DNA from: an uncultured Clostridia bacterium
GTDB taxonomy: Bacteria > Bacillota > Clostridia > TANB77 > CAG-508
Assembly (NCBI GenBank): GCA_944386375.1
Contig: CALXAW010000019.1
Location: 1-15,978 of the forward strand
Direction of reading: 5' to 3'
DNA length: 15,978 nucleotides
Below, piece after piece: positions 5,104 to 14,800 of this stretch. A program made the translations under genes and the position numbers. The notes under the pieces were generated by a model that had not been told where the DNA came from, made no database searches, and saw nothing but the letters and a program-made list of their open reading frames with translations. Each line of letters starts with the position of its first letter. Positions within the stretch are counted from its first letter, which is position 1.

Positions 5104-7447
5104 GTATTACAGCTATTTTAGGTGATATTAGCTTTAAAATTTCGTCATTTGTTGATGTTTTAGAACCATGATGTGCTACTTTTAAAACTGTAGATTTTAA
5201 TTTATCTGTTTTGGCATATAACTTTACTATTGCCGCTTCTGCTGTTTTTTCTATATCTCCTGTAAAAAGCATGCTAAAATTTTTATATATTAATTTACAT
5301 ACTATTGCATTATTATTTAATGCATTTTCTGTTATCTGCTCATTTGTTGGAAACAGTACATCCATATATATGTGTTTTTCAAATGTTATTTTATCCCCTG
5401 CTTTTACTGTGTTTACTGCAATTTGCTTTTCTTTTGTTATTTTCATAAACTCTTGTAAGTTTTGTGAATCTTCTATTTGTTTTGCTATAAATACCTTATC
5501 AACTGGTATTTCTTCTAAAATAGTAAGCAGACCACCTATATGGTCACTGTCAAAATGACTAACAAACATATAATCTATTTTTGTTATTTTTCTATCTAAT
5601 AAATATGGAAGCAATGTGTTTTTCCCCACATCATAGCTATTATCTAAGCTACCTCCACCATCTATTAAAATACTTTTTCTATTTGGTGTTATTACTAAAG
5701 TAGAATCACCTTGACCTACATCTATAAAATAAATTTTTAAATCTTGCGGAACAACCTGTATTATTTGTATACAAAATATTAGAATTAAAATAATTGAAAT
5801 AAACTTCTTTTTATTTTGCCTATATTTGTATTTACACACACCTATAATATTTTTTACTCGTACATCTAAACTTGTTGGATATTTTTTTGCATATACTGTG
5901 CATATATAGTTTAATATTATAATAATAAAATAATATAATATTATTTCTATTGTAGTTGGTGTTGCTACATATATTTTGCTAAATGGTACACTATTTCCTA
6001 TATTTGATATTATAATTAATAAATTAAAAAGTGGATTTAATATATACGAAATAAATTTTAGTAATGTTAATGAAATAAAAGAAATTATAATTGCTATAAA
6101 ACCTAAAAATGTTATTGGACCTATTATAAAACTTATTGCTACATTTGTTATTAAAAAAGCTATACCACTTGTATTAAAACATACTATCATTATAGGAATT
6201 ATTGCAATTTGGGCAGAAATTGTAATTACTACAGCATCTTTTAAAATATTTACTATATATGTAATTAGTTTATTTTTCTTACGTACATATCTTTTTTTGG
6301 GTTTTTTTAGTTTTTCGAATAAATAATATATATTTTTATTAAATACTATTATTCCAATTGTTCCTCCATACGAAAGCAATACACTTACACTTGTTAATAA
6401 AAATAGATTATATATTAAAAGTATTAATAGTGATATTGCAATACTTGTCCAAATATCATTTTTTCTATACAATAAATCTGCACCAACTAATATTATTCCC
6501 ATTATTGTTGCTCTAACAATTGATGGTGCAAAACCAGTAATACACATAAATATTATTAATGCTATTATTATTATATATCTTGTTTTTCTTTTTCCTATTT
6601 TATTTTTTAATACAAACATTAAGCCAATTATTATATATGTAATATGCATACCAGAAACTGCTAAAATATGTGCTATATTGCTATCTTGAAATGATTGTAC
6701 AATATCTTCTTCTATGTTATCTGTATAGCCAAGCATTATTCCTAAAAACAAATTACATTCTTTTTCTGGAAAGACTTTTTCTATATTTCGCTTTATTTGT
6801 AAAAAGGCTTTATTAGAATAACTTAATATTATATTTGCACAATCTTTTTCTACAACCTCTATTTTGCTTGCCTTTACTGTTCCATATATTTTTAAAGTTT
6901 TTAAATATTCTTTATAATTAAAACCCTTATAGTTTCTTTGCCCTGTTGGCTCTTGAAACTTTCCTGTTATAATTATTTTATCTCCATATTCAATTTTTGT
7001 ATTTAATTTTTTATTAACTTTTAAATATAAATAGGTATTTTCATATTTGGTATTTGCATTTACATTATTTACTTTTATTTTATACACATCTGCATATTCT
7101 TTTTCTGTTTTATTACTAACTACTATTGCTTCTATTTGGATATTATTTTTTAAATTAGAATATAAATTATCATATTTACTATTTAAATTAAGTATTATTA
7201 TATTTGAAATAAATGAAGATATAATTATTGTTGTTATGACATTAAATTTTAATATTAATTTAATATACCTAAAATACCTTTTGGGTGAAAACAATTTGAA
7301 TTTTGTATGTGATTTATAAAATAATTTGAATATAAAATAAATTAAAACTAATATTGTATACAACAGGGCTATACTGATTTTACAATATAGCCCCCATATT
7401 ATACCTATTATATATCCTAAAGTTATAACTACTAGTGGTCTTTTAAT
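5087..7447 (-). CDS. comEC: ComEC/Rec2-type DNA internalisation protein (ATT start, 3' frameshift)
   Basis: A polytopic membrane protein; ComEC forms the channel for single-stranded DNA during natural transformation. From the ATT at 7445-7447 it reads 786 residues: N-terminal hydrophobic segments, a soluble DUF4131-type domain, the Competence domain with AVSGMH (263-268) and many membrane segments, then a metallo-beta-lactamase-like domain with DVGQGDST, HFDSDH (631-636), TGDIE and HHGS (759-762). The start is inferred: TTG at 7363 has no ribosome binding site, whereas the open frame continues upstream through KRPLVVITLGYIIGIIWG, a typical ComEC opening, to an ATT seven bases after GGAGG. The C-terminus is truncated by a frameshift near 5104, and the missing tail is at 4936-5103. 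The upstream stop codon (7460-7462) almost touches this Shine-Dalgarno site, implying coupled expression. Rare start plus frameshift suggest decay, or errors in the sequence. Confidence 0.85.
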   Translation of the reverse strand: MKRPLVVITLGYIIGIIWGLYCKISIALLYTILVLIYFIFKLFYKSHTKFKLFSPKRYFRYIKLILKFNVITTIIISSFISNIIILNLNSKYDNLYSNLKNNIQIEAIVVSNKTEKEYADVYKIKVNNVNANTKYENTYLYLKVNKKLNTKIEYGDKIIITGKFQEPTGQRNYKGFNYKEYLKTLKIYGTVKASKIEVVEKDCANIILSYSNKAFLQIKRNIEKVFPEKECNLFLGIMLGYTDNIEEDIVQSFQDSNIAHILAVSGMHITYIIIGLMFVLKNKIGKRKTRYIIIIALIIFMCITGFAPSIVRATIMGIILVGADLLYRKNDIWTSIAISLLILLIYNLFLLTSVSVLLSYGGTIGIIVFNKNIYYLFEKLKKPKKRYVRKKNKLITYIVNILKDAVVITISAQIAIIPIMIVCFNTSGIAFLITNVAISFIIGPITFLGFIAIIISFISLTLLKFISYILNPLFNLLIIISNIGNSVPFSKIYVATPTTIEIILYYFIIIILNYICTVYAKKYPTSLDVRVKNIIGVCKYKYRQNKKKFISIILILIFCIQIIQVVPQDLKIYFIDVGQGDSTLVITPNRKSILIDGGGSLDNSYDVGKNTLLPYLLDRKITKIDYMFVSHFDSDHIGGLLTILEEIPVDKVFIAKQIEDSQNLQEFMKITKEKQIAVNTVKAGDKITFEKHIYMDVLFPTNEQITENALNNNAIVCKLIYKNFSMLFTGDIEKTAEAAIVKLYAKTDKLKSTVLKVAHHGSKTSTNDEILKLISPKIAVIRSRRK

Positions 7448-7453
7448 AGTGTA

Positions 7454-7459
7454 TCCTCC
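7454..7459 (-). promoter_or_regulatory. ribosome binding site that places the comEC start at ATT
   Basis: GGAGGA directly follows the stop codon of the upstream hydrolase gene. With 7 bases between GGAGG and ATT (7445-7447), spacing is ideal. No ATG, GTG or TTG lies in frame nearby; the first CTG and TTG are about 80 bases further on and lack a Shine-Dalgarno site. Confidence 0.7.
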
Positions 7460-8818
7460 TTATAAAACTCTTCTTCCATCTACATATCTTGCTTTATAAT
7501 AACTATCTGAAAGTGATGTTATAATTACTCCTTTTTGTGCATTTGCAGCATGTATAAATTGATTGCCACCTACATATATTCCTACATGCCCTACTGCTGT
7601 GTTTGAACTATTATTAAATATTACTAAATCTCCTAATTGTAAGTTTGCTTTACCAACACTAGTTCCATTATTTTTTTGACCAGATGTTGACCTACTTAAA
7701 CTTACCCCAAAATGCTTATATACATATGAAGTAAAACCAGAGCAGTCAAAACCTGTGCTTGGGCTTGAACCACCAGAAACATATTTATAGCCTAAAAATT
7801 GTTTAGCATATGCTACTACTTCTGCTCCTTTTGCACTTGGTGCAGGTGCTGGTGTAGATGCCTCTGCACTTGCTTGTAGCACTTGTTTTTCTTCTTGTAT
7901 TTTTCTTGCAGTATCTGATGCTCTAGATGTTGTTTCTGGTACCTTTTCGTTTGATATATATTGTGTTGCTATATAACCTGTTTTTCCATTTACTTGTACA
8001 TTATACCAATCACTTTCTTCGCCTAAAATTGTAACTTCTGTATTTATACTTAAACTATCTATAACTTCTGATGTAGTATTTGCCTCTGCTCTTACATTTA
8101 CAGATGTTACATTTACATATCCAACTGTTTGCTCTTGTGCTGGCTCTTCTGGTGTTTCTTCTGCTGGTGCTGGTTCTTCTGTTGTAGTCGCCGGCTGTGC
8201 TGTATTAACAGCTGCTTGAAGAATGCTTAATCTTACCCAGCCTTGTTGGTCTGCTGTTTCTATGTAACACCAATTATTTAAAATTTCTACTACAGTTATT
8301 TGTGCTCCAGCTGGTATATCTGCTATATTTGTTGAATTTATACTTGGCAATATTTTTACTGTTACTACAGATTGTAAATTACCAACAAATTGCTCTGCTA
8401 TTGTTGTTTGTTGCTCTTGTGGAGCTGTTTGTGCTTCTTCTGCTGGTGTTGAATTTGCTTGCTCATCTGCTGTTGTTTCTGGTGTTGTTGCTGGCTCTTC
8501 TACAGTATTTTCTGCTGGTGTTTCATTTGTTTGTGTAGTATTTGCATCACCTTGTGCAACTTCTCCATCTACATTTATTAGCTCTTTACTTACATAACCT
8601 GTATTACCATTATACTGTACCTTGTACCATTCTCCTTCTTCTTCTAGCACTTCTACTTGCTCATTTAAAGAAATTAGGTCTACTATAGAAGCTTCTGCAG
8701 AAGCCTCACTTCTCATTCTAGCTGTTTCTGTATTTACTGTTCCTGTTGCAGCATTTACTGTTCCAGCTAATACCATTATTAGTATATATGTTAATAAAAT
8801 TGTTACTATTTTTTTCAT
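7460..8818 (-). CDS. secreted NlpC/P60 peptidoglycan endopeptidase with three SH3 domains
   Basis: A 452-residue exported wall hydrolase. A signal peptide (residues 1 to about 23, ending VNA) is followed by three bacterial SH3 domains at about 26-82, 151-202 and 232-290, separated by Glu/Pro/Thr-rich linkers. The C-terminal NlpC/P60 domain (331-452) has catalytic Cys359 (FDCSGF), His411 (GHVGIYVG) and His423 (FIHAAN). Such enzymes cleave stem peptides, usually the D-Glu to diamino-acid bond; SH3 domains bind the wall. The domain is complete and should be active. The ATG used is 16 bases from the nearest GGAGG (8835-8839), which is unusually far; in-frame ATA codons at 8825-8827 and 8822-8824 have ordinary spacing and would add four or three residues. 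It lies between ppaC and comEC in a - strand cluster with short gaps. Confidence 0.9.
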   Translation of the reverse strand: MKKIVTILLTYILIMVLAGTVNAATGTVNTETARMRSEASAEASIVDLISLNEQVEVLEEEGEWYKVQYNGNTGYVSKELINVDGEVAQGDANTTQTNETPAENTVEEPATTPETTADEQANSTPAEEAQTAPQEQQTTIAEQFVGNLQSVVTVKILPSINSTNIADIPAGAQITVVEILNNWCYIETADQQGWVRLSILQAAVNTAQPATTTEEPAPAEETPEEPAQEQTVGYVNVTSVNVRAEANTTSEVIDSLSINTEVTILGEESDWYNVQVNGKTGYIATQYISNEKVPETTSRASDTARKIQEEKQVLQASAEASTPAPAPSAKGAEVVAYAKQFLGYKYVSGGSSPSTGFDCSGFTSYVYKHFGVSLSRSTSGQKNNGTSVGKANLQLGDLVIFNNSSNTAVGHVGIYVGGNQFIHAANAQKGVIITSLSDSYYKARYVDGRRVL

Positions 8819-8867
8819 ATATATTATTGTTCTACCTCCTTGTGGTTTTCACAGAAAGATTATCTAC

Positions 8868-9785
8868 TTAATCTAAGTTTTTGTCAATCATTGGTAGTAT
8901 TTGTTTTTTTCTAGAAACTACTCCTGGCATAAATAATCTGTTGTTTTCAAGTTTTCCTTGTTTTTCTACCACGTCACTTCTATTTCCTAGTACAAGTAGC
9001 TCAGAATTGCTGTTTAATATATCTGTTACTGCTAATACAAATAATTGTATATTATCTTTTTCTATTTTTGTATTTATTGCTTCTTCTAACTCTTTTTGTC
9101 TTTTAAATACATCTTCTATGCTTACTGTATTTACTTGTGCAATTACTACTTTCACATCGTTTTTGCTAACTTCTTTTGCATCTAAAGATATTAATTCTTC
9201 TGCTGTAAAGTCGTCTAAGTCTGTTCCTGCTTTTAACATATTTAATCCATATTCTTCTATATTTAATCCTGCTATTTCGGCAAGTTTAGTTGCTACCTCT
9301 TTATCTGTATTTGTACATGTTGGTGATTTAAACAATAAAGTATCAGAAACTATTGCACTTACCATCAAACCAGCCATTTTAGGTGTTACCTCTATATTTT
9401 CTATTTGGCATAATTTATATAATATTGTTGCTGTACAGCCTAATGGCTCTGCATGATAATAAAGTGGCTCTGCTGTTGCAAAGTTATTTATTCTGTGATG
9501 GTCTACAACTGTTATTATTTTTGCTGCCTCTATTCCATCTACACTTTGTTGAAACTCGTTATGATCTACCAATATTACTTCTTGACCTTCTTCTACTTTT
9601 TCTAATAATCTTGGTGTTTCTACTTTTAAATATTCTAATGCATATTTTGTTTCTTTATTTAGCTCGCCTAAACGTACTGCCTCTACATCTTCTCCTTTTG
9701 CTTTTTGCATTTCTGCCATTACAATTGCAGAACAAATTGTGTCTGTGTCTGGACTTTTATGTCCAAAAACTAATTTTTTACTCAT
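8868..9785 (-). CDS. ppaC: manganese-dependent (family II) inorganic pyrophosphatase
   Basis: A 305-residue cytosolic DHH-superfamily enzyme that hydrolyses pyrophosphate to phosphate, pulling biosynthetic reactions forward. The length matches the compact PpaC form without CBS/DRTGG insertions. Metal ligands are present: H9, D13 and D15 (GHKSPDTD), D74 (VDHN), H96 in the DHH motif (95-97) and D148 (VSDT). The C-terminal DHHA2 domain carries the substrate-binding SRKKQ (291-295). All correspond closely to Bacillus PpaC numbering. The ATG is preceded by AAAGGA. It is separated by 16 bases from the membrane protein gene upstream and by 49 bases from the SH3/NlpC gene downstream, so an operon is likely, apparently driven from the promoter at 11647-11675. 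Confidence 0.95.
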   Translation of the reverse strand: MSKKLVFGHKSPDTDTICSAIVMAEMQKAKGEDVEAVRLGELNKETKYALEYLKVETPRLLEKVEEGQEVILVDHNEFQQSVDGIEAAKIITVVDHHRINNFATAEPLYYHAEPLGCTATILYKLCQIENIEVTPKMAGLMVSAIVSDTLLFKSPTCTNTDKEVATKLAEIAGLNIEEYGLNMLKAGTDLDDFTAEELISLDAKEVSKNDVKVVIAQVNTVSIEDVFKRQKELEEAINTKIEKDNIQLFVLAVTDILNSNSELLVLGNRSDVVEKQGKLENNRLFMPGVVSRKKQILPMIDKNLD

Positions 9786-9801
9786 TATAATTCATCCTTT
9801 C

Positions 9802-11622
9802 TTATTCATTTATTGTAAGTGTTATATATTGCACTACATTATTATCGTCATACTGAACAGATACTGTGTATTTTTTATTTTTTTCTACTAAATCTAGTAC
9901 ACTATCTGCTAATTCATTATTTACTTGACCTCTTTTTATTTCTAAACGTATACTTTGCAATTTTTTACTATTTGCAGATGTACTTGTTTCATCTTCGCTA
10001 TATGACACCTGTGCTCCTGCCAAGTCTGTTTTGGCTGTATTTACAAGCTCGCCTATTTTTTCGCCATCAACTTCTTCTCCTGTGTAAAATTCAAATTTAG
10101 AATTAAATCTATTTTTTTCTACTTCTGAAAATTCTGTTTCTTCAATTTCTACCGGTGGCTGGACAGTATCTGGATTTCCTATTTTAGATACATTATCAAT
10201 TATTTGTTGATTTTCTGTTACTTTTTGATTTATCTGTTCATTTATTTGATTTATTACTTGCTGTATTTCTTCTGCCTCATAATTATTTAGTATTATATTA
10301 TTTTCGTCATCAAATACAACATTTCTGTTAAACTCTGAAACTAGATTTAAATTTTCTAAAAAGCTTATATTTAAATTATTGTCATTTCCATCATTAATTA
10401 CTAACCCTGTATCTACTGTTATATTAGAATTTTCTACTGCTTTATTTCTATGAAGTTCTATATTAGAAGTTTTTTCTCCTTCTGTATATTCTGCTTTTAT
10501 TGATAGCTCGGCTTTTGCATTGCCTAAGGTTTTTTGTATTGCTATTGTTGTATTATTTTCTACATCTCCTGCTGTTGTATTTGTAATATTAATTCCTACT
10601 TGTGTATCTGTATTTTGTAAGTCTACTGTTGTATTTGTATCTTGGCTTTCCATTGTTGTTCTAATTGTTGAGCCATTTGTTTGATATACTGTAAATTTTA
10701 TTTCATTTGTTCCTATATTATTATTTTGAATGTCTGTTACTAATTCATTTATTTTTATTTTAAATTCTTCTTGTAAAGGAGTTTCTCCTGTAAAGTTTAA
10801 TGTATCATTTATTTTTGTAATTTTATTTAATACTATTTGGTCATCCCTTATTTGTTCTAACATATTAACAAAAAAGTTATTTAATTCTTCTTTTGTTAAA
10901 GTTAATGTATATGCATTAGCATTTACACTGGTTTCACCAATTGTAATTACTGCATTACTCTGTTTACTATATTTTTCTTCTGGTATAGAATTTATTATTA
11001 AATTAGAATACTTATCTTGTAATTGCTCTATTTCGTCTTTTGTAAAACTAAATAATTCTTCTATATTTATTTCTTCTATTGTGTTTGGTATTTTATTTAT
11101 TTGCTCTTCTGTTACTCCCAATTTTTTTGCAAAATCTTTTAAATTGTTGTTTTCTACACTTGTAAACTGATTAAATATATCTGTTAAACGTATTCCATAT
11201 ATATTTCCATCTTGCACATATTCTGTTTTAAAAAGACTATTATTATCATATGTTAAATCTATGTTTTTGTAATTGTAATTACCTAAGCGGTCTGCTTGCC
11301 CTGTTATTGCTAATTTTAATTTATTTATATCGTTGCTTGTATCTTCACTACTTGTGTTTGCATTTTGTGTATATTTTGCAGTCAATTCAGAATTTGTAAT
11401 ATATTTGTTTTGATTTAAAATTTCTTGAAATTCTTTTTCATCTGTGTTATCTATTACGGTTGAAAATGCCTCTACATTTTGAGCTGCATATTTTAAAAAT
11501 AATGTTTGATTAGACTTTAAAAAATCTGTTGTAAAATATAAAATTGCAAGAACAATTCCTATTATTAACACTATAATTATTGGTATTAATATTATAATTA
11601 TTTTCTTTGTTTTAGGAGCCAT
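9802..11622 (-). CDS. unrecognised membrane-anchored protein, large extracytoplasmic region
   Basis: A 606-residue protein that I do not recognise. It starts MAPKTKK, has a strongly hydrophobic segment of isoleucine, leucine and valine at about residues 8-33 (signal anchor), then about 570 mostly polar residues rich in Asn, Thr, Glu and Gln, presumably outside the cell. There are no cysteines and no obvious catalytic motif. The region near nucleotides 10200-10290 (QQVINQINEQINQ) looks helical or coiled-coil. Alternating hydrophobic beta-like stretches (LKLAITGQADRLG and following) suggest a lipoprotein-like fold. The ATG at 11620-11622 is preferred over the in-frame TTG at 11643 because GGAGGG lies 6 bases before the ATG, inside the longer version. 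It is the first gene after a perfect-consensus promoter and seems to lead the ppaC / NlpC / comEC / BofC-like cluster. Confidence 0.8.
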   Translation of the reverse strand: MAPKTKKIIIILIPIIIVLIIGIVLAILYFTTDFLKSNQTLFLKYAAQNVEAFSTVIDNTDEKEFQEILNQNKYITNSELTAKYTQNANTSSEDTSNDINKLKLAITGQADRLGNYNYKNIDLTYDNNSLFKTEYVQDGNIYGIRLTDIFNQFTSVENNNLKDFAKKLGVTEEQINKIPNTIEEINIEELFSFTKDEIEQLQDKYSNLIINSIPEEKYSKQSNAVITIGETSVNANAYTLTLTKEELNNFFVNMLEQIRDDQIVLNKITKINDTLNFTGETPLQEEFKIKINELVTDIQNNNIGTNEIKFTVYQTNGSTIRTTMESQDTNTTVDLQNTDTQVGINITNTTAGDVENNTTIAIQKTLGNAKAELSIKAEYTEGEKTSNIELHRNKAVENSNITVDTGLVINDGNDNNLNISFLENLNLVSEFNRNVVFDDENNIILNNYEAEEIQQVINQINEQINQKVTENQQIIDNVSKIGNPDTVQPPVEIEETEFSEVEKNRFNSKFEFYTGEEVDGEKIGELVNTAKTDLAGAQVSYSEDETSTSANSKKLQSIRLEIKRGQVNNELADSVLDLVEKNKKYTVSVQYDDNNVVQYITLTINE

Positions 11623-11646
11623 TGGCCACCCTCCTTTTCTCAAACA

Positions 11647-11675
11647 ATTATATATTTTATACTATACAATGTCAA
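11647..11675 (-). promoter_or_regulatory. perfect-consensus sigma-A promoter of the - strand cluster
   Basis: On the - strand, TTGACA (11670-11675), exactly 17 bases, then TATAAT (11647-11652): both hexamers and the spacer match the housekeeping consensus exactly. GGAGGG and the ATG at 11622 follow. A strong, probably constitutive promoter is implied. Confidence 0.8.
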
Positions 11676-11735
11676 GAATTTTTTGGCAATTTACCCAAAC
11701 ACAAAATCACCCTAAGTTACTAGTCAGTCATAAAA

Positions 11736-11783
11736 GAACATAGATTTTGACAAATTTTTATAAAACTATCAAAACCTATGTCC
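11736..11783 (-). terminator. terminator of the giant surface-protein gene
   Basis: Long inverted repeat: GAACATAGATTTTGA (11736-11750) pairs with TCAAAACCTATGTCC (11769-11783) with one wobble, around an 18-base loop. On the - strand the stem is followed by a T-rich stretch (TTTTATG). It lies 21 bases past the stop codon at 11804 and upstream of the next promoter, so it separates the two transcription units. Confidence 0.65.
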
Positions 11784-11803
11784 TACTGATAACTTTGCTA
11801 TTA

Positions 11804-14800
11804 TTATTTTTTTACTATACGTATTTGTATTGCTTCTAGTTTTAAGTTCTTGCCTGTTGTTCCTGCATCTTCTCCGTCTCTTACCCATTGTTGCCAGCCT
11901 TGACCTGCTACATATGCTCTATATTCTACGCTATATCCTTCTATCCCTTCTAACCATATTCGTATTGCCTCTACCTTTTTATTCTTTCCTGTTGTTCCTG
12001 TTTGGGCTCCATCTGCTTTTATTCCTTGTCCTTTTTCACTTTCCCATCCTAAGTCTTGCACATGTGTTTCGTATTTTATATGAGCATTTTCGTCCACATT
12101 TGTTAACCTTATATTAAATGCCTCTACTTTTAAGCCCTTTCCTTCTACTCCGCTTGTTGCTCCATCTTTTACATATTCTTGCCAGCCTATATCTTGTACA
12201 TGACCTCTATATGTTACTCCTGGTATTATTGGCACTTTTTCTTCACTTTTTACTATTCGTATTTGTACTGCCTCTAATTTTAAGTTTTGGCCTGTTGTTC
12301 CTGATATTACTCCATCTGATACCCAATCTAACCAACCTTGACCTGTTACATATGACCTATATTCTACACTGTATCCTTCTAATCCTTCTAGCCATATTCG
12401 TATTGCTTCTACCTTTTTATTCTTTCCTGTTGTTCCTGTTTCTTTTCCGTCTTGTGGTAGTTCTTCTTTCCAATCTCTTTCCCATCCATAATCTTGTACA
12501 TGAGTTTCATATTTGATATGTGCATTTGAATTTGTATTTGTTAATTTTATATTAAATGCTTCTACTTTTAAGCCTTCTCCTACTAGTCCACTTGTCTCTC
12601 CTTCTTGTGTCCATTCTTCTTCCCAGCCTAGCTCTTGTATATGTCCTTTATATATTACTCCTGGTTTGCTTGCACTTTGGCTTTTTGGTACTATTCGTAT
12701 TTGCACTGCTTCTAGTTTTAAGTTCTTGCCTGTTGTTCCAGCATCTTCTCCGTCTCTTACCCATTGCTGCCAACCTTGACCTGCTACATATGCTCTATAT
12801 TCTACACTATATCCTTCTAGCCCTTCTAGCCATATTCTTATTGCTTCTACCTTTTTATTCTTTCCTGTTGTTCCTGTTTGAGCTCCATCTGCTTTTATTC
12901 CTTGACCTTTTTCACTTTCCCAGCCTAAATCTTGTACATGTGTTTCATATTTTATGTGAGCATTTTCGTCTACATTTGTTAACCTTATATTAAATGCTTC
13001 TACTTTTAAGCCCTTTCCTTCTACTCCGCTTGTTTTTCCGCTTGTTACATAGTCTTGCCATCCTATGTCTTGTACATGTCCTCTATATGTTACTCCTGGT
13101 CTTACTGGTACTTTTTCGTCTGTTTTTACTATTCTTATTTGTACCGCTTCTAATTTTAAGTTTTGACCTGTTGTTCCTGATATTACTCCATCTGATACCC
13201 AATCTAACCAGCCTTGACCTGTTACATATGACCTATATTCTACACTATATCCGTCTAAGCCCTTTAGCTTAATTTGAATTGCTTCTACTTTTTTATTTTT
13301 GCCTGTTGTTCCAGTTTTAGCTCCATCTTGTGCCCAGTCTTCTTCCCAGCCTAGGTCTTGCACATGGGTTCTATATTGTATATGAGCATTTGCACTTGCA
13401 TTTGTTAATTTTATATAAAATGCCTCTACTTTTAAGCCCTGGTTCTCTACTCCACTTGTCTCTCCATCTTTTAACCATTCTGTCTCCCAACCTAATTCTT
13501 GTACATGACCTAAGTATGTTACTCCTGGTTCTGTACTTGGTTCAGGTTCAGGTTCAGGCTCAGGCTCTGTTTGTGGCTCTGTTACTGTTACTTTACATGT
13601 TGCTGTTTTTCCATTTACTGTTGTTACTGTAATTTTAGTTGTTCCTTCTGCTACTGCTGTTACTACTCCATCTTTTACTGTTGCTATTTTTGTATTTTCG
13701 CTAGACCATGTTACTGTTTTGTCTTGGGTTGTATTACTTGGAGATACTGTTGCTTTTAAATTTTCTGTTTTTCCTTTTTCTAGTGTTATATTTGTTTTAT
13801 TTAAGCTCACACCTGTTATTGGTATTTCTTGTGGTTTAGGTTCTATTACAGATACACGACATGTTGCTGATAGTCCATTTGTTGTTGTTGCTGTAATTGT
13901 TACTGTTCCTGCTCGTTTTGCTGTTACTACTCCGTCTTCATCTACTGTGGCAACACTTGTATTCCCACTAGTCCATGTTATTTTTTTGTCCTGTGTTGCA
14001 TCACTTGGAGTTATTTTTGCTGTTAATTTTTGTGTTTTGCCTTCTTCTAATGTTATATTTGTTTTGTCTAAACTAATTCCTGTTATTTCTGTATCTGCTC
14101 TAAATGTATATGTTCTTGTAACATTTCCTAGTGTCATTATAACTTGTGCTGTTCCTGTACCTACAAAGGTAATTGTACCATCATTACTTACTTTTAGCAC
14201 ATTTTCATTTGAGCTTTTCCATGTTGCATCTGTTGTTGCAAAAAAACTTAATCTTCCAGTCCATCCCATGTTTCCTATCCATGCTGTATATGGGGTTAAT
14301 ACATCCCCTTTTTTTACTTCTATCGTTTCTTCTGTATCTACTACATATATATCTTTTCCTGTATTTTCGTTATAATATTCTGTTACACCTATATCATTAA
14401 ATAGTCCATATGCTACTTGTTGTGTTACTGTTTTATGTATTTGCTCATTCGAACGAGCTGGCTCTTTTCCTTCATTTGAGCTAAATATTTGTACCCAATA
14501 ATGTGTACTATTTGTTATATAACACCCTATACCTACTGAATTGTATCTAGAACTTATCATATTTGCATTATGCCCAGATGATGTTTTCCACCTTTCAATT
14601 ACTGCTTCTGGTGTTGATTGTCCTCCTGCAATATTTTCTGCAACATAGACTGCATCTTCAGTTATTGCTGTAAAACAATCTAATCCATTTGGTCTAGTAT
14701 GCTCCATAAGCACACTAATTTCTTGTGCTCTAAGCATTGCATCTTCTAGTAATTGTGTATCCATGGTCAATTCGTTTAGTCCTTGTTCTTTTCTGTATTG

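Noticed and set aside
5087..5110. Programmed ribosomal frameshift in comEC
   Set aside because: There is no slippery heptamer or homopolymer at the junction (sequence near TACGGAGTAGG), and ComEC is not known for recoding; mutation or sequence error is simpler.
7361..7363. TTG as comEC start codon
   Set aside because: No Shine-Dalgarno site precedes it, and the conserved N-terminal KRPL...GYIIGI segment lies upstream in the same frame.
11623..11643. TTG at 11643 as start of the 606-residue protein
   Set aside because: The extra seven codons contain the GGAGGG ribosome binding site for the ATG at 11622.
11807..13525. Regularly spaced repeats considered as a CRISPR-like or other non-coding array
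   Set aside because: The repeats are about 140 codons per block, in frame, with mostly synonymous differences, so they are protein domain repeats.
11830..13632. Several + strand leucine-rich open frames opposite the ChW region
   Set aside because: They recur with the same spacing because they are the complement of the ChW repeats; the real reading is the - strand surface protein.
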